Positions 8,451 through 16,392 of a stretch of DNA of 51,253 nt are shown one piece after another (the first letter of the stretch is position 1; each line of letters starts with the position of its first letter). Origin of the DNA: an uncultured Lachnospiraceae bacterium (lineage in GTDB: Bacteria; Bacillota; Clostridia; Lachnospirales; Lachnospiraceae); NCBI GenBank assembly GCA_902779445.1, contig CACZBM010000021.1, forward strand, positions 1-51,253, read 5' to 3'. The translations under genes and the position numbers were made by a program. The notes beneath the pieces are model-generated. The model was not told the DNA's origin. It made no database searches and saw nothing but the letters and a program-made list of their open reading frames with translations.

Positions 8451-8479
8451 ATTATAAGGAGTCAATATAACAAAGTCAA
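8451..8479 (-). promoter_or_regulatory. Near-consensus sigma-A promoter of amt-purF
   Basis: Minus strand: TTGACT (8474-8479), a spacer of exactly 17 bases, TATAAT (8451-8456). It lies downstream of the HD hydrolase stop (8509), so amt-purF is an independent unit. Confidence 0.8.
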
Positions 8480-8508
8480 GCTTTTTGAAAAATTTTTATA
8501 GTCTTTGT

Positions 8509-9072
8509 TCATTCACCTGTCTCAATCTTTTTCAGGGTATCCTCTAGCACGGCCTTTCTTAATTCTGTAAGCCAGCCTGAAAATGAAACTGTATCGAACG
8601 CATATGTTTTATTTAATTCATATTCGTTTTCAGCCCATGTATCGATCGGAGACTCATTGTGCTGGATCAGAGCTTCAAGTTTATCAAGCGCCTTATATAT
8701 CTTTGCCTCAACAGTATTCTGTGCATCCATTTCCGCATAGAGCGTTTCCATATCCTTTGATACTTCTTCAGGCAGGTTTTTTACCCACTGGTCTAAAAGC
8801 GAATCTTCAATATCTCTGTCATTATCGGTCTTTCTAAATGCCGGGATATCTCCGGTAAAACACTCTCCAAGATCATGTATCAGGCACATTCTGATAACTT
8901 TATCAATATCTGCCTCCGGAAACTCATTTCGTATAAGAAACGCCATCAGCGATATCCGCCAGCTATGTTCTGCAACGCTTTCTGTTCTGCGACGTGAAGT
9001 TGTGCAGTGTCTCATCGTATCTTTTAATCTTTCCACCACATGCAGTATTTCCAGATAATCTCGTACATTCAT
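8509..9072 (-). CDS. HD-domain hydrolase (YfbR/HD_3 type)
   Basis: 187 residues. Metal-dependent phosphohydrolase fold with the ordered motif: AEHSWRISLMAF (first His), CLIHDLGECFTGDIPAF (the HD pair) and a later Asp in KALDKLEAL. Similar small HD proteins include YfbR-like 5'-deoxynucleotidases and other nucleotidases, so a nucleotide or nucleoside monophosphate substrate is plausible but unproven. Residues before the first His (CTTSRRRTESVAEHS) match the usual substrate-side segment. It sits 23 bases after the GNAT gene on the same strand and may share its transcript. Confidence 0.75.
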   Translation of the reverse strand: MNVRDYLEILHVVERLKDTMRHCTTSRRRTESVAEHSWRISLMAFLIRNEFPEADIDKVIRMCLIHDLGECFTGDIPAFRKTDNDRDIEDSLLDQWVKNLPEEVSKDMETLYAEMDAQNTVEAKIYKALDKLEALIQHNESPIDTWAENEYELNKTYAFDTVSFSGWLTELRKAVLEDTLKKIETGE

Positions 9073-9095
9073 TCGATCACTGCTCTCCCTTTAAG

Positions 9096-9587
9096 CTACG
9101 CTTCATTTTTCCCGTTCAGAATTTTTTCCATTCCTACCTTGTATGGCAACAGCCCCAGACTTTCATAGAATTTCATAGCACCGGGATTACAGCTCCATAC
9201 ATTCAGCGTCACATTATAACAGCCACACCGGCGGGCATAAGATACAATATGTTCATAGATCTTTCTGCCAACTTTACGGCCCCGCGCGGCCTCATCCACA
9301 CAAATGTCATCTATATACAATGTCAAGAGGTCATGCAATAAATTGGTGTTCTCAGGACGCTGTAATACACAAAACCCGTGACCAAGTATTTTCCCGTCCG
9401 CATCTTCATATACGAATACGGGAGTTTTATCATTTTTCAAAATATCACTCAGCTCTTTTTCGGTGTACTTTGTGGCCAGTTTGAAAAGATCCGGTCTCCC
9501 TTCCTGATGCACACGATTTACCTGCTTTAATAATTCCATTATGGCAGGTATATCATTCTCCATTGCAAAACGCACAGTATCAGACAT
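9096..9587 (-). CDS. GNAT-family N-acetyltransferase
   Basis: 163 residues. One GNAT domain: N-terminal RFAMENDIPAIMELLKQV, the beta4 segment LYIDDICVDEAARG, the acetyl-CoA pyrophosphate loop in RGRKVGRKIYEHIVSYARR, and the C-terminal NPGAMKFYESLGLLPYKVGMEK. The substrate cannot be read from sequence. It begins about 20 bases after the double-glycine-leader gene and both face the same way, so it is likely co-transcribed with it. Whether it acts on that peptide is speculation. Confidence 0.82.
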   Translation of the reverse strand: MSDTVRFAMENDIPAIMELLKQVNRVHQEGRPDLFKLATKYTEKELSDILKNDKTPVFVYEDADGKILGHGFCVLQRPENTNLLHDLLTLYIDDICVDEAARGRKVGRKIYEHIVSYARRCGCYNVTLNVWSCNPGAMKFYESLGLLPYKVGMEKILNGKNEA

Positions 9588-9607
9588 TATATCTCCTCTG
9601 CTTTAAC

Positions 9608-9871
9608 TCAAAGAATATCCGTAATACCATAACCTGATGCAGCGGCAAACTGCTGTCCGCATATAGCACAGGTGTACAGATCTTTCTGTACTTCCGCAAG
9701 TGCGTCGGAATCACAGTAAAACTGATCCCAGGCTTCATTTTTACAATGCGGACATACGATGATCTCATTATAGGACCATGCGCCCTCGATGGTCTGCTTG
9801 AACCCACCATTCACCTTTTCTATCTGATCCTCAGTAAGTTTTCTGCCTTTTGTTCCTTTTTTTAATTCCAT
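9608..9871 (-). CDS. Small double-glycine-leader protein with paired CxxC motifs
   Basis: 87 residues. Residues 1-23 look like a bacteriocin-type leader: charged, helical, ending KLTEDQIEKVNGG, the classic double-glycine cleavage signal used by C39-peptidase ABC exporters. The remaining 64 residues contain CPHC, a single Cys in FYCDSD, and CAIC, a pattern that could bind one zinc ion or form disulfides. Start supported by AGGAGGTG eight bases upstream. No lantibiotic synthetase, radical SAM enzyme or peptidase-transporter is in this window. It could be a secreted peptide or RiPP precursor, or an intracellular zinc-ribbon protein whose N-terminus only resembles a leader. Confidence 0.6.
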   Translation of the reverse strand: MELKKGTKGRKLTEDQIEKVNGGFKQTIEGAWSYNEIIVCPHCKNEAWDQFYCDSDALAEVQKDLYTCAICGQQFAAASGYGITDIL

Positions 9872-9909
9872 GATGTAAACACCTCCTATTTGTGTAATAT
9901 TATTTCTGA

Positions 9910-9915
9910 ATTATA
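9910..9915 (-). promoter_or_regulatory. -10 element before the double-glycine peptide gene
   Basis: TATAAT on the minus strand, 39 bases before the ATG. No convincing -35 at 16-18 bases, so this is tentative. Confidence 0.35.
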
Positions 9916-9945
9916 ATACGTTCATGTCATCCAAATTGGCAGCTT

Positions 9946-10518
9946 TTATTCATCAAAAACAAAATATGTAAGCTCTCCGCCCTCAATAGTAAAAAATAAG
10001 TCCGGATCATCAGCTGCATCAGATGTATACTGCAGGCAAAGCTCTACATTTTCAAGGCCCCTGTTGTCAAGTTCGGTACGCCATTCACTTATCTCATCCA
10101 GCCACGCCGGTATCACCTCATTACGCAAAGCTTCCTCATCAAGGTCTTCCTTAGAGCTTATGCCTTCACACCAGACCTGTACAAAGATCTCATCAGGATC
10201 ATATGTCACATGACGCTGGCATCCTTCCTGATCCCATATAGCGTCAATGCCCTCATCCACAAATCCCGCTGCATCTGCCACCGGATCATCATCTTCAGCA
10301 TATTCTTCCACGTCATCTGAAGCAGGGGTCTCATCCACAGTACTCTCTGTAGTGATCTCTCCGTTATTATTCTCTGCCTTGAAGTTATAGTCCTTTGTCC
10401 CTTCATCTGTGGTAGTCGAAAAATTAACCTCTGTGGTGGATGTGCTGGTTGAAGAACATCCACTTAATACAGCCATTATCAAGGCCGCAACTAATACTGA
10501 TAAAACCTTATTCCTCAT
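9946..10518 (-). CDS. Acidic lipoprotein of unknown function
   Basis: 190 residues. Lipoprotein signal with lipobox VLSGC (Cys 21), then a Ser/Thr-rich and Asp/Glu-rich linker to about residue 85. A compact C-terminal part has one Cys pair candidate (QEGCQRH, VWCEG) and a later Cys. Its ATG overlaps the end of the CobW-type gene by 11 bases and has a good AGGAG site (AAAAGGAG), so it is probably translated from the same message. No family recognised. The link to a metal-handling GTPase may hint at metal binding, but no clear ligand motif supports this. Confidence 0.6.
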   Translation of the reverse strand: MRNKVLSVLVAALIMAVLSGCSSTSTSTTEVNFSTTTDEGTKDYNFKAENNNGEITTESTVDETPASDDVEEYAEDDDPVADAAGFVDEGIDAIWDQEGCQRHVTYDPDEIFVQVWCEGISSKEDLDEEALRNEVIPAWLDEISEWRTELDNRGLENVELCLQYTSDAADDPDLFFTIEGGELTYFVFDE

Positions 10519-11491
10519 AATTTTTTCTCCTTTTATTTATCGGGTTTATTATATTAACTTCGTTATTATATCGTATCGGAATTAACGGTGTAAACCCTAG
10601 TCTCATCCTTAATGATTCCTTGTCTATCTCTTCTCCTATCAGGACAAAACCCTGTTTGGCGGTTTTCTCTGCCTGACTCAGTAAATACCGGGTATCTGAG
10701 ATATCTGCCCTGATAAGCTCGTTATTAACTTTTATCGTTCCCTTTGCCCTTATAATGTGTCCGTAACGGAAACGAATGAGTTCTTCCATAAAAAACACCA
10801 GCTCTCCGATACTTTCCATCCCGGCGTTTAATATGCTGAGCTCCTCAAAATCAGGCTCTTCCCTTTCAACGGAGGCAGCTGAAGATATGTTCATTCCCGG
10901 CTTTCTGTCATCAAACAGTCCTGAGAACAGATCATCCCCTGCATTCCTGTAGTCCGTTGTGATAATATCCGCATCAGGATTGATCTCAGACAGTTTTTCC
11001 TTAACACCGTTTATGATCCCGCTGTCTCTTATGAGATCACACTTTGACAGAATGATGGTACCCGCATATCTGATGTGATCCAGATACAGATCCTTATACT
11101 GTTTAAGTCCCCTTTCAAAGCTCATGGGGTCTATCACTGTCACAGGAGAAAGGGCGGATATATGTTCGTACTCCACCTTGCTGATATTCTCCATTACCTT
11201 TGAAAGATACCCGACACCGGTTGGTTCCACTATCAGATATTCGGGATCAAGGGAATTGGCGATCGTCAGGATCGTAAATGCAAAATCCGATCTTCCGTTA
11301 CAGCAGATACAGTTTTCAGTGCTCTCCCATACACTGAGATCCGTTCCGCTCTTTAAGATATTCTCATCTACGTTGACGGACGCATATTCATTCTCGAGTA
11401 TTACGGGTTTGATCTTGATCCTTGCGGATAATTCCTTAATAAACGTGGTCTTTCCCGCGCCCAGGAAACCCGAGATCACCAGGATCTTCAT
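10508..11491 (-). CDS. CobW/COG0523-family GTPase (putative metal chaperone)
   Basis: 327 residues. P-loop GFLGAGKTTF at the N-terminus, the ENEYASVNVDE switch segment, the family metal-binding motif CICC (usual form CxCC), VEPTGVGYL as the Walker B region, and SKCD as the guanine-specificity motif. A C-terminal CobW-like region follows (FRYGHIIRAKGTIKVN). Family members insert or deliver zinc, cobalt or iron. No target enzyme lies beside it except the downstream lipoprotein, so the metal cannot be assigned. The cytoplasmic location is inferred from the lack of a signal peptide. Confidence 0.85.
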   Translation of the reverse strand: MKILVISGFLGAGKTTFIKELSARIKIKPVILENEYASVNVDENILKSGTDLSVWESTENCICCNGRSDFAFTILTIANSLDPEYLIVEPTGVGYLSKVMENISKVEYEHISALSPVTVIDPMSFERGLKQYKDLYLDHIRYAGTIILSKCDLIRDSGIINGVKEKLSEINPDADIITTDYRNAGDDLFSGLFDDRKPGMNISSAASVEREEPDFEELSILNAGMESIGELVFFMEELIRFRYGHIIRAKGTIKVNNELIRADISDTRYLLSQAEKTAKQGFVLIGEEIDKESLRMRLGFTPLIPIRYNNEVNIINPINKRRKNYEE

Positions 11492-11531
11492 TTTGCGGTT
11501 CTGTCTCCCTTCGGATTAATTGTCATATCAG

Positions 11532-11563
11532 AAAAAATGCGGAGAGACATTAGATCTCTCCGC
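11532..11563 (-). terminator. Terminator of the alcohol dehydrogenase gene
   Basis: Perfect 9-bp stem GCGGAGAGA/TCTCTCCGC with a 7-base loop, followed on the minus strand by A then TTTTTT. It begins about 20 bases after the TGA at 11584-11586. Its position after the downstream frame supports that frame having once been the gene's true end. Confidence 0.85.
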
Positions 11564-11583
11564 AAATAATCTTATAGTAAATA

Positions 11584-12614
11584 TCAGTCGCTGATCTTTA
11601 CAACGGGCTTGATAAGATCTGCGGGCTTATCCTTCATGAGCATAAGCGCATCTTCTACCTTCTCGAATCCTTCAAACCTGTGAGTGATAAGATGTTTAAC
11701 ATCAAGCTTTCCACACTCTACAAGACTTGCGAGCTTCTGAAGTCTTAAACGTCCTCCGGGCATCAGACCGCCTGCGTGGGGATAGTAACAAAGTCGCCGC
11801 TTCCAAGATAGTTTACGTTACCGATCTTTCCGCCTGGCTTTAAGGATTTGATCATCGCATCAAAGGATTCAACTCCACCACCTGCAACTATAACCTTGTC
11901 AACACCCTGGTTATTTGTGAGCTTCATAACCTGCTCATCAATAGGTCCTTCTTTATAGCTGATGAAATCTGTAGCGCCATACTTTTTAGCAGCTTCACGG
12001 CATGCAGGCCTGGTTCCTACGCAGATGATCCTGGATGCTCCTCTTAAGTTGGCACCTGCGACACCCATAAGACCAACGGGTCCTATTCCGTTTACGAGTA
12101 CGGTGTCACCAAACTGTACATCTGCAAGCTCTACACCATGGAATCCTGTGGGAACCATGTCAGAAAGCATACAAGCTTCTTCGGGAGTGATGGAATCCGG
12201 TAAAAATGCAAGATTGGCATCAGCTTCATTTACATGGAAGTATTCTCCGAAAACCCCGTCCTTAAAGTTTGAGAACTTCCATCCTGCAAGCATTCCGTTG
12301 GAATGCATAGGATATCCGCCCTGAGCTTCAAGTGATGACCAGTCGGGAGTAATGGCAGCGACCATAACCCTGTCGCCTACCTTAAAGTCCTTAACCAGCT
12401 CACCTACTTCATCAACGACACCGCATCCCTCATGTCCGAGGATCATGTCATGTCTTTCACCGAGGGCACCTTCCCATACAGTGTGGATATCAGAGGTACA
12501 GGGGGACAGTGCGAGGGGCTTTACTATAGCATCAAGAGGACCACATTTGGGACGTTCCTTCTCTATCCAGCCTGTCTTTCCAATACCCAGCATTGCAAAA
12601 CCTTTCATATTCAT
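11584..12614 (-). pseudogene. NADP-type secondary alcohol dehydrogenase, frameshifted
   Basis: Very close to the zinc-dependent secondary alcohol dehydrogenases of Clostridium beijerinckii and Thermoanaerobacter (ketone/secondary alcohol, NADPH). The first frame (12614-11763, 283 residues) has SPCTSDIH (Cys Zn ligand), ILGHE (His), LSDMVPTGF (Asp) and the cofactor loop NGIGPVGLMGVAG. It ends prematurely after VTIPTQAV. The missing C-terminus is intact in the next frame down to 11584 (GLMPGGRLRL, FEGFEKVEDALMLMKDKP, LIKPVVKI). Compared with the family, about 14 residues between IP and GGL are lost. This implies a deletion of roughly 37 bases, not a multiple of three. It is a real mutation or an assembly error. 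The product would lack the last ~60 residues and is probably inactive. The ribosome site and terminator are intact. Confidence 0.85.
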
Positions 12615-12720
12615 CTCCTTTCATGATCAAATTTTCATTTTGCAAACATATGGTTAGGATATTATAAAACAGCCCAAAAGTAAAGTTAAAAAATTAACAA
12701 TCTGTATAAAGCTGTATTAT

Positions 12721-13704
12721 TTAATACGTGCTGAAGATCCTGATGAGATCGGCATTGGAAGCAGTTCCGTTATAGAGAGCAAGCCTCAGGAGTACAGCTG
12801 CCTTCTGGGGTGAAAGATCATTTGCCGCAACAGTATTTTCACAGAGCACGGAATCCTGGGTTATCATACCGTCATAGATCCTGGAGCTTATCACCACCGG
12901 TATCTTTATCTCATTAATGACCTTGATATATTCCCGGCTGAACTCTCCCGCCCCGGCTCCGGCTATTATCAGTCCTTCTGAGTTTTTTGCGGCATACTGA
13001 AGTAACCCGGTATCCGCATCCACATAGAAATATACTATCTGGACTCTGGGGAGAGAGCTGCCACGCTCTACATGGAATTCCGTCCGGACAGTATGGGCTT
13101 TGACCGGAAGGTCGTGGTATTCCACCTCATTATTCCTGATGACTCCGATACTTCCCGATTCACCGGCAGAAACTGCCATAACGTTATAGGTATTTACCTT
13201 CTTTACGGATCTCGCTGAAAAGATATTATTGGAAAACAGGACAAGGACCCCTTTCCCAATACTCTTTTCACTGGCGGCTACACATATTGCCTGATACAGG
13301 TTTAGGGGGCCGTCAGCAGAAAGTGCTGTGGCCGGTCTCATGGATCCTGTAAGTACCACGCATTTCTCGGTTTTTACCGTCATATTGAGAAAATAAGCTG
13401 TTTCTTCCAGCGTGTCAGTTCCGTGTGTGACCACAAATCCCGCGATCTCCTCATCCTTTGACATTTCATTTATCGTACAGGAAAGATCGATCCATATATC
13501 GGAAGTGATATCGTCGGAGTTCACATTGCAGACCTGCACGGTCTCTATATCCGCAACATCCGATACAAAGGGAATATCCCTGATGATATCATCAACTGAA
13601 AGGCTTCCGGACACATATCCTGTCTCCTTTCCTTTCTGACCGGATCCCGCTATGGTCCCGCCTGTCGCGAGTATTATCACTTTTTTTCTGTTATTGTTGT
13701 TCAT
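12721..13704 (-). CDS. ansA: L-asparaginase
   Basis: 327 residues. Hydrolyses asparagine to aspartate and ammonia. Both catalytic triad segments are present: ILATGGTIAGSG (nucleophilic Thr 17) and VVTHGTDTLEETAYFLN (the Thr-Asp pair), then LTGSMRPATALSADGPLNL. There is no signal peptide, so the enzyme is probably cytoplasmic, although the middle part resembles type II enzymes. A TATAAT sits at 13714-13719, only ten bases before the ATG, and no Shine-Dalgarno is visible, so the message may be leaderless or nearly so. Together with amt-PII and purF it adds to the nitrogen-related genes nearby. Confidence 0.9.
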   Translation of the reverse strand: MNNNNRKKVIILATGGTIAGSGQKGKETGYVSGSLSVDDIIRDIPFVSDVADIETVQVCNVNSDDITSDIWIDLSCTINEMSKDEEIAGFVVTHGTDTLEETAYFLNMTVKTEKCVVLTGSMRPATALSADGPLNLYQAICVAASEKSIGKGVLVLFSNNIFSARSVKKVNTYNVMAVSAGESGSIGVIRNNEVEYHDLPVKAHTVRTEFHVERGSSLPRVQIVYFYVDADTGLLQYAAKNSEGLIIAGAGAGEFSREYIKVINEIKIPVVISSRIYDGMITQDSVLCENTVAANDLSPQKAAVLLRLALYNGTASNADLIRIFSTY

Positions 13705-13812
13705 AGTGTTTCAATTATAGCATTTAAGCCCCGGATTATGATATAGTATATACTGATTCTTTGGATTCAATTGGTTTTTTTCTGTGGGATATCACCTGGG
13801 GGCAGGATTAGG

Positions 13813-16392
13813 ATGATCAATATAATCGGAATGAAAACCACGCTTCATATTTCATTCAGCCTTGCTGCGTTCGTTTTCAGCATTGTTCTCTATGTCCTTA
13901 TCCGTGCCATGGGAAGCGGTGAGAAGAATAAGAATCTCACATTCCAGACCTTTGTCATTACGATCATCATCGGTAACTTTATAAGTATTCTTGATAATAT
14001 CTTCAGGGACGCCGGTGTATTCCCTACTCCCATCTGGATACAGCTGTTCCTTCTTCTGGTTGTTTATTTCACTAATATATTACTCACATATTATATGGCG
14101 CTCTACATGGAGAGCTTCTTTGATGAATTCCGCTACAAACGTCTTTTCTTCAGGATAAATACGGGGTTTATGATAGCCGGTATCCTGCTTTCGATCATAG
14201 CCTATGTAAGGCAGTTCATCATTTATGACGGTGATGCCATTCTCACGTCCTTCCCTATTATCCTGAGGGTCATCCTGGGTTATGTTTTTGAACTGTATTA
14301 CATTATATACTGCCTTGTCCTGTTTACCATTTTCAGGAAAACCCTGAACGCACGTGCCCAAATGACTTCAGTTGCCGCGTTCGTTGTGGTGATAGGAAGT
14401 ATCCTTATCGAGCTTTTGAACACAGTGGGCATTGGCAGCGGTATCTTATACAATTATTTCGGAGCGGTCCTTGGTCTCTATATCTTTTACATCGGAGTGG
14501 AAACTCCCGACTACAGAAACCTTATGCAGACCCTTACAGACCTTGACAAGGCGAAAAGAGCTGCTGATGAAGCCAACCGTTCAAAGTCGGATTTCCTCGC
14601 CAACATGTCCCACGAGATACGTACTCCCATCAATGCGGTCCTCGGTATGAATGAGATGATCCTTCGTGAGGCTGAGGATGACACCATACTCACTTATTCC
14701 GAAAATATAGATAATGCGGGGAAAACCCTTCTCGGGCTGATAAATGATATCCTGGACTTTTCAAAGATCGAAGCCGGTAAGATCGAGATAATACCTGTAG
14801 ACTACGATCTTTCCACATGTATAAATGATCTTGTGGGAATGATCTCCACCCGTGCTGAGAAAAAGGGGCTTCTCCTGAACCTGGATTTTGATAAAACACT
14901 GCCCAGATTCCTTAACGGAGATGAAGTCAGGGTCAAGCAGGTCATTACGAATATCCTTACCAACGCAGTTAAATATACGGAAAAGGGAAGTGTTTTATTC
15001 AGTATCGGATATGAAAAGACCGGTGATCCTGACAGCGTCATCCTGAATGTCTCCGTACAGGATACCGGTATAGGTATCAAGAGTGAAGATCTTCCCAAAC
15101 TCTTCTCCGAATTTGAGCGTATAGAAGAAAAGAGGAACAGAAATGTTGAAGGTACCGGTCTCGGTATGAGTATCACAAAGGAGCTTTTGGGTCTCATGGG
15201 CTCTTCTCTTAAGGTTGAAAGCACCTATGGCGTCGGATCCACCTTCTCATTCTCCATAAAGCAGAAGGTGACATCTTGGAAGGAACTCGGAGACTATGAG
15301 AGGTCATATCATGAACATCTCAGTATGCATAAGAAATACCATGAAAAATTCACAGCACCTGAAGCAAGGATACTCGTGGCGGATGATAACCCTCTTAACC
15401 TCATGGTATTTAAGAGCCTTATCAAGAAAACACTTGTTAAAGTCGAAACCGCAGAAAACGGTTATGACGCCGTCATCATGGCTGAAAATGAGAAATATGA
15501 TGTGATCTTTTTAGATCATATGATGCCCGGAAAAGACGGTATTGAAACCCTTAAGGAATTAAGGAGTACTGACGGCCCGAATAAAGAAACCCCCTCTATC
15601 TGCCTTACTGCCAATGCCATTTCCGGAGCAAGGGAGCAGTATATCCATGAGGGATTTGAAGGATATCTGTCAAAGCCCATCGATTCCTCCGAACTTGAGG
15701 AGCTGCTCCTTAGATATATCCCTGCGGAAAAAATCCATGAAGCATCACCTTTGGGTAATGATGATGCGAATGACACGGCCAAACCGGAGGATAAGCTTTC
15801 CCGCTTAAAAGGCTCTCCCATAGATATAAGTCAGGGACTTAAAAACGGAGGTGACAGGGATTCCTATCTTCCCATCCTGAAAGTCTTCTACGATACTGCC
15901 GATGACAGAGCGCACGAGCTGGAGATATTCTATAATGAAGGAAATATCCGTGAATACACTATCAGAGTGCATGCACTAAAGAGTTCTGCGAGGATAATAG
16001 GAGCTGTTGAACTCGGAGAAAAAGCCCAGGCGCTTGAAAACGCCGGTAAGGCAGAGGACATGAACTTCATACGTGAAAACCATGCTGACTTTATAAATAG
16101 CTTCCTTTCGCTAAAGGAGCCTCTTTCAGCTGTATTTGCAGAAGATGTCGCTGAAGAGTCCGGTCTCCCGGAAGCTGACCCTGAGTACTTAAAGAACATA
16201 TACAGTGATATTGGAAAAGCTATTGAAGAATTTGATACAGATAAACTTGACACCATATTCGGCCTGATGTCCGGGTATTCTTTGCCTGCAGGCGAAAAAG
16301 AACGCTGGGAAAAGATAAAAAGCGCCTATGAGCAGTTCGATTATCAGTCTATGAACGATCTTCTTCCTTCTTTTTCATCCCATACTTCCTGA
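13813..16392 (+). CDS. Hybrid sensor histidine kinase with receiver and Hpt domains
   Basis: 859 residues from the ATG at 13813, preferred over an in-frame start at 13771 because AGGATTAGG lies just before it. About seven hydrophobic helices in residues 10-235 form a membrane sensor. Then come HisKA with NMSHEIRTPINAVLGM (His 267), a HATPase domain (LTNAVKY, DTGIGI, GTGLGMSITKELLGLMG), and a receiver domain (VADDNPLN, phospho-acceptor Asp 568 in FLDHMMPGKDG, YLSKPID). The C-terminal Hpt-like domain has VHALKSSARIIGA (His 720). All relay modules are in one chain, so the output is either a separate regulator elsewhere or an unrecognised one. The signal is unknown. The last 44 bases overlap the convergent GLUG gene. 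Confidence 0.93.
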   Translation: MINIIGMKTTLHISFSLAAFVFSIVLYVLIRAMGSGEKNKNLTFQTFVITIIIGNFISILDNIFRDAGVFPTPIWIQLFLLLVVYFTNILLTYYMALYMESFFDEFRYKRLFFRINTGFMIAGILLSIIAYVRQFIIYDGDAILTSFPIILRVILGYVFELYYIIYCLVLFTIFRKTLNARAQMTSVAAFVVVIGSILIELLNTVGIGSGILYNYFGAVLGLYIFYIGVETPDYRNLMQTLTDLDKAKRAADEANRSKSDFLANMSHEIRTPINAVLGMNEMILREAEDDTILTYSENIDNAGKTLLGLINDILDFSKIEAGKIEIIPVDYDLSTCINDLVGMISTRAEKKGLLLNLDFDKTLPRFLNGDEVRVKQVITNILTNAVKYTEKGSVLFSIGYEKTGDPDSVILNVSVQDTGIGIKSEDLPKLFSEFERIEEKRNRNVEGTGLGMSITKELLGLMGSSLKVESTYGVGSTFSFSIKQKVTSWKELGDYERSYHEHLSMHKKYHEKFTAPEARILVADDNPLNLMVFKSLIKKTLVKVETAENGYDAVIMAENEKYDVIFLDHMMPGKDGIETLKELRSTDGPNKETPSICLTANAISGAREQYIHEGFEGYLSKPIDSSELEELLLRYIPAEKIHEASPLGNDDANDTAKPEDKLSRLKGSPIDISQGLKNGGDRDSYLPILKVFYDTADDRAHELEIFYNEGNIREYTIRVHALKSSARIIGAVELGEKAQALENAGKAEDMNFIRENHADFINSFLSLKEPLSAVFAEDVAEESGLPEADPEYLKNIYSDIGKAIEEFDTDKLDTIFGLMSGYSLPAGEKERWEKIKSAYEQFDYQSMNDLLPSFSSHTS

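Noticed and set aside
9096..9871. A full lantibiotic or sactipeptide cluster around the double-glycine peptide
   Set aside because: No modifying synthetase, radical SAM enzyme, peptidase or exporter lies within several kilobases. Only the GNAT enzyme is adjacent.
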